Both the position numbers and the translations under genes were made by a program. A stretch of 64,000 nucleotides of DNA, taken from contig CP093831.1 in NCBI GenBank assembly GCA_033063855.1, positions 8,184,001 to 8,248,000 of the forward strand, written 5' to 3'. Source of the stretch: Smittia aterrima (Eukaryota; Arthropoda; Insecta; Diptera; Chironomidae). Shown here in pieces: positions 22,430 to 33,240 of the stretch. The notes under the pieces are model-generated. The model was given only the letters and a program-made list of their open reading frames with translations, had not been told where the DNA came from and did not search any database. Position 1 is the first letter of the stretch, and each line of letters starts with the position of its first letter.

Positions 22430-25400
22430 ATGGTCGGATCACGTGTTTATGTTGGTGGCTTACCTTACGGAACAAGAGAGCGCGATTTAGAAAAGTTCTT
22501 CAAAGGCTATGGAAGAACTCGCGATATTTTAATCAAGAATGGCTATGGGTTCGTTGAATTCGAAGATTATCGTGACGCCGATGACGCTGTATACGAACTG
22601 AACGGAAAAGAGCTGCTTGGCGAGAGGTCAGTTACATTGGCAATCAATAAGTTTCAATATGCTAATTGAAGATTTCATTTTGTTTTTTTCTAAAAACCAA
22701 GCAGGGTAGTGGTAGAACCGGCTCGTGGGACGGCAAGGGGATCTGGTTCTGGTCATCGCGACAGATACAATGACCGCTATGATCGTCGAGGCGGAGGAGG
22801 ACGATATGATAGGTGAGTCATAATTCTTAGTAGTCAATGGATGTGAGATTTAAGATCTCGGATCACGAGCAAATGAACAAGAAGGAAAAACAACTGGGTC
22901 AATGTCGTAAGTCGTTTAATTACGATTTGTATTGTTGGTTTTTCTCTCATGAACTTATTGAACTTTCATTTGAGAACTTACCGTAACTTCTCTGTTCAAT
23001 GGTCTCTTTTCTTTTCTTACAAAAAATATCTCGAAACAAAAAAAAATCCCAAAAAATTTACACCCAGACATAATAGTTCCAGAAACAACAGCTCACGCTA
23101 CGGACCACCTCTACGAACAGAATATCGCTTAATCGTCGAGAATTTGTCATCGCGAGTTAGCTGGCAGGTATGTACATCAATATTCGGTTCGTTGCCGTCA
23201 AAGTGCATGCTTTACATACTTAGGCGATAAGATTCTTCTGTTTTTGTAGTTCTCAATGTTTGAATGCTCTTGTAATCAATGTCGACTTTTCGCTTCGACG
23301 AATCGATAAAATATTTTGCTTCCGAGAGCAGAAATCACAAGAAGTCACACACTCAAATTGGACATGAAAACGTGTTTGAAGATGAAAAGTCTTTATTGAA
23401 GCTTTTCAAGATGATTAAGCTCTACGAACGTATTTGGGTCGAAGATTTATTTTTACGCCCCCTCATGAGTGTGATGGCGGTTCAAGAAACTAACTGCCCA
23501 AATTGTTCAAAGAGAATCAATCGTCACTAACAGTAGATTTAGAACGTAGTTATTTATTTTAATAAAAACACATCATTGATGAATGCTGATAATATAACAG
23601 AGCGAATACCGTGTAAGCGATTTCCATGTTATGTTTGATGCTGACAAAATGTTAGATTTGTAGAGGTTTGTAAATTGAACACAAAAAAAAGGACAAAAAA
23701 AGTCGTTTTAAATTATTTTAATTTGTGATATGGACAAAATGAAGTAAACAATGTTATTATTCCATGTTTTTTCGAAGTGAGCCTCCTTCCCCCGCAATAT
23801 GAGAGTGAGACCGAAATTGGGATGAGAGCGATAAATGATTCTGGTCCTAAAGTTGAAGAGCTTGCGCGAGGCCAAAGTTGAGAAGGGCTGACGATCTATC
23901 CGAAATAGTTAAAGTTTAGAATGTGGACGCTTTCTCACGCCATGATGTCTCTGCCAATCTGATCGACAAAACGCTCCAGCCAGTTTGATAGCTTAAAATG
24001 TGCTCGACTTGCTCGCATATCCGAGCAGACGTGGACGATGATTTTCATGTTAAAGACCGTGCATCGCCTTTATGTTAAGGCTCGATTCTTTCTTCTTCAG
24101 ACTCATACTGATTTTACACTCGACCCAAAGATGTGTCTAGAAATTGTAGTTATCAATCATCCCCATTGACGATCTCTGGCTGACGATGTGCGAGAAACAC
24201 AGACGAGAGTGGAAGACAAACGGGACGATTCGATAGGTTCATAGAGAATCGTTTAAATTCGCTTGGGCTCGCTAGACAAAAGAAGGCTACACTCTCGAAA
24301 TTTATGGTTACGCAAAAATTACTCACGCTAAACGAAGAGGTTGTTGTACACGAAATGAAACTAAAAGTATATACTTTCCTGATTCATAATCTAAATTTTT
24401 TGTTTTTAAATTAAATCGAGGCATTTTTATGATTTCAACATCTTATAATTTTATTAACTAACCAATGGAGTCTTAAACTAAAGTTTGAACGACGTAGAAC
24501 CAAAACAACAACAAAACTGACGCGTACTTTCCTGACACTTCAATCTCTCGCTCGTGAATTGTCTCTAATGCATCCCAACAATAATATAATTGTAATGATT
24601 CGCAATATCGCGACATGAGATGGCTAGGAATATCATCAGTTTACCAATTTTCATGATATCGGATTTATCAGAAACTACTTTAAGAGACCGCAGAGATTAT
24701 TCATTTCATTTGCGGTATCCGCCTTTTTTTTAAAAGTCATCCGTTCTACTATTGAAGGGTTAACCTTTGAGAGAGAATAACTTTGATAGAAACTTTCATT
24801 TTGCGCTGCAAACCGTGACGCAATCCATATTTTTTAAATCATCGCTTACCTGCCCACACCTCGCCTCGAGAACCCATTTTTACCTTGATTTATTGCTTAT
24901 CTTTTATCTAGGATCTTAAAGACTATATGCGACAAGCTGGAGAAGTCACGTATGCTGGTATGTGTCAAAGTATTTATCAACAATTTGAATTTATCCCAAC
25001 TAGAGTCGTCAATGCTAACCATTCCTATTTTTCAGATGCGCACAAGCAGAACCGAAATGAAGGGTGAGTACAGTCAGATGACCAGATGCATGCAGATAAA
25101 GTTTCTTTAATTCAATTTTCTAAACTAACAATGCCATTTCTATTTTAGGGTCGTTGAGTTTGCTTCAGCTTCAGACATGAAGACAGCTATCGAGAAATTA
25201 GATGACACTGAATTGAACGGTCGTCGAATTCGTTTGGTTGAGGATAAGCGTCGTAATGGTGGAGGTCGTCGCGGACGTTCTCGTTCATCATCAAGCCGTA
25301 GTCGTTCACGATCACGACGTCGCTCAAGGTAAGACCTGAGAGTCATGCGCTGTTGCGTTATTAGAATTGAATGCATCATTTTAGATCTAATTCACGTCGT

Positions 25401-25775
25401 TCATCGCGCAGTCGTTCAAAGTCCCGTGGTAGCCGCTCAAAGTCGCCCGCAGAGAAGAAGTCCCGTTCACGCTCACGCTACTCCGAAAAATCCAGATCTC
25501 GTAGCCGCGACCGCGATTCCAACCGAAGTGGAAGCAAAGCTTCAAACCGCGACCGTAACAGAAGTGCAAGCAATGCATCGGAAAAATCAAAAGGCAAATC
25601 CCGATCACGGTGAGTTTTCAAATTGTTTTTTCATTTACTTCGATAAAACAATATTTTTTTAAATTTATTTAGTGATCGCTCACGGTCAGAAGATAAGAAC
25701 GACAAGTCGCGTTCACGTTCCGCTTCTCCAGCAAATCATTCACCTGAGCGAAACAACGAAAGCATGGAGGATTAG
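22430..25775 (+). CDS. B52: SR splicing factor B52/SRp55 (SRSF4/5/6 type)
   Basis: Eight coding exons: 22430-22626, 22705-22812, 23068-23167, 24912-24957, 25036-25063, 25149-25328, 25385-25609 and 25673-25775, giving 328 aa. RRM1 (about residues 4-75) opens VGSRVYVGGLPYGTRERDLE and holds the RNP motif NGYGFVEF. A Gly/Arg hinge follows. RRM2 (about 117-190) has the SR-protein signature SWQDLKD (133-139), split by the third intron. From about residue 195 the protein is an Arg/Ser domain ending RNNESMED, close to the Drosophila C-terminus. It binds exonic enhancers and recruits spliceosomal components in the nucleus; Drosophila B52 autoregulates by alternative splicing. The 28-nt fifth exon and the 1744-nt third intron are unusual here. 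The poly(A) signal is at 26286. Confidence 0.97.
23168..24911 (+). other. B52: Long third intron of B52, candidate regulated (poison) exon region
   Basis: This 1744-nt intron sits in a gene whose other introns are 78-255 nt. Two parts stand out. First, an 83-codon frame at 23279-23530 (ending with NCPNCSKRINRH) has an AATAAA 31 nt past its stop, at 23561. Second, 23760-24310 is visibly less AT-rich than the flanks. Inside it TTCTTTCTTCTTCAG (ending 24100) is a strong acceptor, and the sequence after it, joined in phase to exon 3, reaches a stop after 22 codons. Premature-stop exons in long introns are a known autoregulatory device of SR genes. That reading is inference here, since no exon end is fixed. 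Confidence 0.4.
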
Positions 25776-26285
25776 GCTTTACACCATTCAATTCGTTTGA
25801 GATAATTTCTCTACAATTATTCACCCTTTTCAAAATGATACACTGAATTTTTCAACTGATAAATATGTAAGCTTGATAACACTAATTTCAAAGCACAAGT
25901 TCAAACATCTTGTGCAGCGATAACTTTTCGTTTTGCCGATAACATTATCTTAAACATTATTTTCACGCCAAGGCGAAATATTTTGAATAATTTCTTTTCC
26001 AATTCTTTTTCAAACAAAAATTGTTAATTTGTAGATTAGTTTTCCCTTGCATCTCAAATTGGAAATTATTTCTTAAATGTCCCTTGAACAACTTTTTCAA
26101 CAAAATAGGAATTGTAAATGACTTTACAAGACATTCTGAAAGAAAATTTAATTTTGTCATTTATCGTGAATGACAACAAATATTGGAAAATGTTTTATTC
26201 TATGCAAAGATTTCTGAAAAAGACGGTTGAAACTTCTTATTTGTTTAACTGACAACACAAAATGAATGTAAACTTGAAATATGAA

Positions 26286-26291
26286 AATAAA
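26286..26291 (+). terminator. Poly(A) signal of B52
   Basis: AATAAA lies about 510 nt beyond the B52 stop. The interval 25776-26285 reads as AT-rich 3' UTR without other features. Confidence 0.5.
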
Positions 26292-26361
26292 CATAATTTT
26301 AATGGAAACTTTGAGCGTCCTCCTTTGGATTGGAAAATGAATCGTTGAAATTTCCTTACAG

Positions 26362-26563
26362 CAGCAATTATCAAGTTCATCAGAAAATCGTCAATTTCAT
26401 GTCAAGCCGAGTGGAATTAAGAGAATTTTAATTTTGTTGACGAAATCATTCGCATTAATGGATCCTCCTCGAATTGCGGGGGCAGAATAAACTTTTTCGA
26501 TTATAAATCTCGTTATTCCCGAGAAACCGTTTGAAATTCATGATAGCGACATCTCCGTCTCAC
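26362..26563. repeat. Dispersed repeat, copy B (~202 bp)
   Basis: Homologous to 4025-4231 in the same orientation; see copy A for the shared blocks. It differs by small insertions (an extra AATTTT before GTTGACGA) and deletions. It lies immediately downstream of the B52 poly(A) signal. No coding potential, terminal inverted repeat or target-site duplication was recognisable. Confidence 0.75.
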
Positions 26564-29428
26564 CAACATTTAAAATCTTCGCAACCAGTATGCTAGAAAC
26601 TAGAAAAGTTGACTCTGATCAAAAGTTTACGAGATGTGATAAATCGTCGGATACGCTTTATTATTGGTTTGTCTTTATTTGAAGCCTCACATATCGTCAA
26701 AGTGTTATTAGAATCCCTCAAATTTTTACGCCTCACGTTACTATCGGTGAAGGGACAGCCGTTTACGATGAAAAATAAAACAATATTTTCTCATTTATAC
26801 TTTATTTTCTCATACAATTGTCAATCATAGAAGAGGAATTATTGAATGCGAAGAATGGAATGAGAAAGCTTTCATTGCTCTAATCAATTTTTCTGCACTT
26901 TCATTGCTTATTTCGAAGGGATCCTTTCCATTGTTTGCTTGCGGGTTTTGCGTATCAATGAAATAAACGGTGATAATATAGAAACAAACTTAATCAGAAA
27001 GATATTGCGAAAACAAAGTAGCTTCACATTAAATTTGTTATCAAACGAGTGAGTCTTTAAACGTCTAACACACAAAAAGTACGCAATTTTAAACTCTTCC
27101 GCGAGCTCTCTCGCGTATCTACTTAACATTTCCATCACATCGCATCGACGACGGTTGTAGGAGGATTTGAAGACGGAGTAGGAAGAAATTGGAAACACTT
27201 CGGATCTATTTTGTTTTTAAGAAGTATAGCCCTGAAAACGAAGCTAAGATAATAAAGAGGAACGGTGTCAAATTACGGCTGATTTAATTTTGATTATGGG
27301 ATTGAAAGTTGAAGACACGTCGACGCATGTGGAATGAGAGCTTTAGATAGGTGAAAACGAAAGTACAACATTTAGTCTTATCAAAGACAAAATTTATTGG
27401 CACACAACTTTTTCTTCTCTTTTTCTCGCAACATAAATTTTAAGGTCGGAAAGTTTTTGATCGAATTAAATTGGGCGGTGCCACCCTCTTTCTTAATATT
27501 GAAACAAAGCTTTAACTCAACATATGAAAAAGAAAAACAATGAAGTTCGAGATGTTTTCGTTTCTTGAGAGCTTTTGTTTATTTGTTCTGCGTTCGTGTC
27601 TTGCACTTTTCCTTCTTTCCATCGATCAACAGCGTACGTACGAACACGAAAAGAAAATCGATTAATCAACACAATACACTTCAGAATCTCGAGAGAAACA
27701 AGCGAAAGATTGAGGTTGGGTGGATGAGAACAAGGAAGAAGGGATTAAATGTGAAAGAAAATTGACGACACAAAAGAGAATGCGAATCGAGCTCAAGCCC
27801 GGGAAGCGGCAGAGTCGTGTGATTGGAAAATAATTACTTTATTTCCACTTCCCACCCACGCTTTGTTTTTCTCAGTTTTAGAAGAAAATTGAGTTCCAGG
27901 GATTCGCTCGGAAAGATTTTACACTTTTGTTTCAGCAGATTATCGAGCTCTTCTCCTTTCCTTCCAAGAAGTATTTGGAGCTTTTTGTATAATGAAAGAC
28001 TCCCAATTATTCATTTGACGTGACGAAATAATTAAAAATATCTCTCCAAGTGCTTTTCTTCGTATCAAGGTAATTTAAGTTGAAGAGCCTCCACTTTAGT
28101 AAGCATCTCGTAATTAATTGATAAGTAGCAAGAAAGGTTGACGAGGGAAAGGTGTTGGCAGGTCTGTCTGTGGATTTAATCAATCTCTCCCCGTCTGACC
28201 TACAATGTGCGTTGTTTGGAAATGAAACTTTGATACTTTCTCGATTGTTTGGAGAGTTATAAGTTATAAGTTCAGTAAACTTTGATGAGGGGATGGAAGC
28301 GTCGTCAGGAAGTTGTTTTCATTGTATCCTTTCTCTCTTGATCTTTTTATCCTAAAGCTTTAGGTAAACAGTCAACGATGATCATCTCAGAAATTATAAT
28401 GAAAAATTATCCGAGTAATTGACGCTGTTTCTTCCCCCCAGCCGCACCACGCCCGCTCGATTGCTCGTTTCTATCTCTTTGACTCGTTTTCACGTTCCCG
28501 CTATTATCTTTTATGCAGTTTCACATAAAAATCTCTCGGTACTTAAGACCTGAACAAAATAAATAATTAACGCAGCGACCGAGGGTAAAGGTAGTGAGTG
28601 AGGTTTGGAAAACAAGGGGAGTTGAATATTTTAATTGCTCGAGTTATTTTCGTTTACGAAAGCGTTAAAAGTGATAAGTCATGCAACCGTGAGAATCTCT
28701 CTTCCTTTCTCGCTATAAAATCAGAAAAGTTTAATCGAGTCGAAGAGTTTTGACGACCGATAAAGATCTGCAAGCTTTACTGCTGGTAAATCGACGCTAA
28801 GCCTGCTTCGCCGTGTTTTTTATCAGCGAACGCGAGAGAGGTTTGATTGATTCTATCAAATTCATTTTGTCATGAAATATTCAAAGTGCCATCACATAAA
28901 AAAAAAGTTTGCCTTGATGAATGATCATCCGATAGGCGTCGATTGGATTTTTTAGAAGAATGATGCCCATAAATGATTTTGATCTTGTTAAGATAATCTT
29001 CCTTGTTCCTGTTGAATGTCATTGTCTTTTATAATTCCATCCTGGAGCTTACAAGATAAAAAGGATTTTAAGTTGAGTTCTGTTGCATGAGCATAAAACT
29101 CGTTCGAGCTTTCAAACGATACCGTTGCGGCCATGCTCATCTGATTGGAAATAATTCGCTTCTGATGATGTGAGAGTGGCGAATGTTTGGACTGAAATGA
29201 TGGGAAGTTTTCATAAATTGCGCAATCATAAACTTTTAATGGAGGGAACAAGCTTTCAAAGCTGTTCAACAGAATGAGTTTTACTTTCTCCAGTGCCTTG
29301 ACGTAATTCGCAAAGCGACCTTCGCTACTTTGAACGAGCCTGAAGCTCATTTGATGGTCCAGAGAATTGGAAAATTTATTAATGCAGAATTAATTTCTTT
29401 TGGGGATCGAGAATGTTTCAACTCATCG

Positions 29429-29447
29429 CCTCTCTCTCTCTCTCTCT
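29429..29447. repeat. (CT)n microsatellite
   Basis: Nine uninterrupted CT units, the longest simple dinucleotide run noticed in the window. Confidence 0.8.
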
Positions 29448-32400
29448 TGTAATTGTGTAAAACTTGAAGGTGAGTGGAATGAGTAAGTGGGAAAAGTTGC
29501 TCTGGCCGCTGTTGAATTATATTCCCAACTTTTATTAATAAATTAGGTAAAGGGTGGATAAGCAACAGCCTTTCATCGATGGATCCAGGAATAGAAAATG
29601 ATTGGAATAATTAATTAATGTAAGGGAAGTGAGTGTTGGTTCATGATTTACATACGAAAACGAAAAGTTATCTAATAAAATATTTATTTTGCTTTTCACT
29701 TTTTCCCTTGAAAGTTTCAAGTTCAAAGACAAGTTGGTTTTAAATATTTTTTGATACGTAGTTTCTGAACAATCTTTCACCATAGTTTTGGGAAAACCTA
29801 TCGAACCCAAATATTTTCGAGGTGATAAACTATTTCCTCTTGAGATGAAATTAATGTCAGGAACTTCAAATATTTTTTTCACTCCAATAAAGATCCTTCA
29901 CTTTAATCATGAAAATGTTGCCTAATTGGTTTACGCAAAATGAATTTACTTTTCAATTTTATTCAATTTTCAACGAGACGAGACGTCTTGGTTCGTTAAT
30001 ATTTACTAGTTCACTCAATAATTATTTAAATTGAAGCAATTTGTTGCATCGTTAAAGTCACAGTCGCTGATCTTTAATTTACATTTTTCACTTTTTATTT
30101 TAATTTTCAGTCTGCCTGCGTTAATAATTCGTGACAACAAAGAAAGGAAAAGTCACAGAAAATGATTAATTTAAAGCATGTGGCTGTTGCTATTGAAGCG
30201 AATTCAATTGGGGGGAAGCAGCATAAACGTATTTTCATCGTCGCATTCCTAGAGGATGTTAAAACGAGCAATGGCGGTCGGGAAGGAAAATTCATTGAAC
30301 AGTAAATGAAATTATTGATATAATTTTCTCTTTTTCTCGTCATCCTTGCTAAACGTGATGAAAAATTTTTTCCTCTGGCTTTTCGTTTAGAGGCTAATAA
30401 ATTTTCAGTGGTTGAGGAAAACAGCTTAAAGCGCCGTGGCGAGATCGAGCTGCAGTTTTTTTTAGTGATCGAATCGTAATTGCTGATTGATAACGAAGCA
30501 AATATTGAAGGAAAGTCATAGAAAAAAATATGAAACAGAAAGCTCGGGAATCAATGTTAACGACTGCGTTGCGCTTCATTCATCGCGAAGCCCATAAAAA
30601 CCAACAAACTTCGCTTCGAAGCAAGGCAAAAAGCCATAAAATCATTTCACAATTTATTTATTATCCAACATCTGTCGAAGCAAATTTATTTCATGCCCGT
30701 CTCGCTATAGATTAAAATTGGAAAGATCTTATCAACGTTTGGCGGAAGAAAGCTCAGGCGGAATCGAGAGAACTTTTTAAAGTTCTATTTGCGATAAAAT
30801 GATATCTTTAAGGGGAACAACAATTTTCTGCGGTTTGGTGGAAGATATTCCGAAAGCATTTAAAGATAAATACGACAGAAAGAGACATGGAGACGACACA
30901 GCTGAACACAGCAAAAGTTAAAGACAAATTTATGGCGGCAAATGCAAAATCACTTCGTCAACATTCGCTATGACTCAAGACACGACAAGAACTGACGAAA
31001 CATTCTCCTTTCTCATCTCGATATGAATTGCGTAAATGTTTTCTTGAGCGTCACAAACAACAATCGAATCAGAAAGAGATGTAGACGGAGGAAGACATGC
31101 GTGACATTTCTTGAGAGGGAAAACAAAAGAAGTTGTTTGTCAACTTGAAGTGAAAAGAGACTAGAGAAAGAGGCTTTTGGGTGAGAATCAGTTCAAGATC
31201 TCTTAGACAACATTTGCATGAAAACACAAAAGCGCGATCAAGATTCTGAAGTCTTTCGAAGGTTCGCTGTCATTCACGTTTACGTCTCATGGGGGAAACT
31301 TTTGAATTTCGATAAAATCTCTCGCTCGTTGCTAACAAACATTGATTTCCCTCGGAAAATATTTTTTTTGTCAAAGGGATAACGAAAATTATGCAATCAC
31401 AAGCGGAAGAAGAAAGCTAAGCAAGAACGTTTTTATGTCAATTGATACGCAATGTGCTAGAGGCTTCGTTGAGGGAATTCTTAAAAATTTGTTAATATTT
31501 TTGTTCTCGAGCTCACGACGTTTCTTTTTTGTTTTCAAACTTTATCTTTGCTGTTCCGGAGCAAATTTGATAGAGCAAAGAACAACGAGAGAAAAGAAAT
31601 CCGTTCACCTGTGAAAATCTGCTTTTCATGTGTTTAACAATTTCCTTAACTTCTTTCCGCCCTTGTTGAGATGCTTCTGGTTATTTCGAGAGCAAAAAAA
31701 AAAGGAAAACATGAGAAAACGTTTGTGAGAAGAAAAAAGGAAAACACAACAAATTTATCGTTTTTTGCTGAAGCCTTCTCGTTGTTGCGCTGTATGACAA
31801 CAATGAAGAAGAAAACCAGAAACGAAGATATTTTTCGTCGAATAACGACCCAAATCACTAATAAGAATGAGTTCGCGAGCTCTACAACTTTCAAAGGAGC
31901 CAAGATAATTTAATGTACTCGACTCGTTTGGTTTCTCCTTGACAGGAAGAAGAATTTCTTGTGAAATGAAAAATTTATAAACGCAATCAGGAATTGATTT
32001 GTAGATGAGTTTTCTTTTTTTCCTTCCTCTCCGTTTGGCAAAACAGCATGAAGAAATTTTCAGGGCTTTGTAAAAGCTCACTGAGATAAAAGCTTTGCTG
32101 TCGATCAGGAAGGCATCCCTGATGGTATTGAATACTTTACTTATCATTCGAAGAGGCAATCTGAAGGTTTTCACTCGAGTTATCAATAGTGCTTCTATCG
32201 GCAACTTACAGCCCTGAATTATCATAAAGCGTAGAAGAAGAAGAACCTGAAAAGGTTTTATCTATTTATTTATTGATCCTTTTCTTCCTTTACGTGACGA
32301 CATGCATGAAGTCTTTACGGCAGAGTTGTACTGCTTCACAACCTCAGCCTCTTACTTCCACGATTTCTATGAAAAGTCTTTGACATGAAAGGCGAAATTT

Positions 32401-33080
32401 TCTTCTCAAAAGTTTATAAATGATGCGCACAAATTGAAGATCAAGACTATTAAGTTAAGTTGAGCTTAAAGCTCAAGCTGCTTTGAGTGAGTTTGGATTT
32501 TATAAAAGATGGTTGAACTCTTTTCATTCGCAAATTCTTTGATTTTCAGATATCGACTTAATTGGTTCACTTCACTTTCAAAGCTTCCACTCGAGTCGAG
32601 GGCGAATTAAAGAACAAACAACATAAAGTATGGTCAATTCAAGTTGTTTTCCTTCTCATTCTTTTCGTCCTCTTCTCACCATCTCGCCTTGAGCCAATTC
32701 ATTCGCTTAGCGTTTCTCGTTTTCAGCTTTTCAACTGACAGAGAACAGAGCAGGAAAGTGAACAACATTTAAAAGCCACTTTTATCTTTTTTTTTGCGAT
32801 TCTCTTTTCTTTACATCAATTTACGAAGAAAAAAAAAGTTGAAGTGAAAAGAGAGATTTTAAAGCTTGCTTAGGCTGTTGGAACTGACATTTGTGCTTGA
32901 GGCGAAGACAAGAAATAAACGAATTCATTCTGCAACCATCACTTTCAAAGTTTAACTTTCAAAATGAAGTTTTCACTTGCAATCTTTTTCAAATTGACGA
33001 GACTTGCGTTTTCAATCTCCTTCTTGGTCGTTGGATTATTGCTATAAATAACAATTCTAGCGATTTAAATTAATTCACAG

Positions 33081-33240
33081 AAAAACGTTCCATTCGCTCC
33101 AATCTCGAAGCGGCTATTGTTGACTCTGTCGATGTGATTGATTCGCCAATCAACTCGCTCGACTGCGAGCCGGGAAACCAGGAAGACATATCGCCATCCA
33201 TTTCGCTTAAACTCGATTTTATGCATTTCCACTGTTCTCT
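33081..33240 (+). other. Candidate orphan coding exon or conserved element
   Basis: This 160-bp island is clearly less AT-rich than its surroundings. It is flanked by an AG acceptor (AATTCACAG ending 33080) and a GTGAGC donor at 33241. The plus frame entering in phase 1 is open through all 52 full codons (IRSNLEAAIVDSVDVIDSPI, then DCEPGNQEDISPSISLKLD). Two minus-strand frames are also open across it, so strand is uncertain. I recognise no family and see no partner exon nearby. Confidence 0.25.

Noticed and set aside
29790..29830. GGGTTCGAT box on the minus strand as a tRNA T-arm
   Set aside because: No acceptor stem, D-arm or anticodon arm can be built around it. Other TTCGAA/TTCGAT sites (35231, 43611, 53163) fail the same way.
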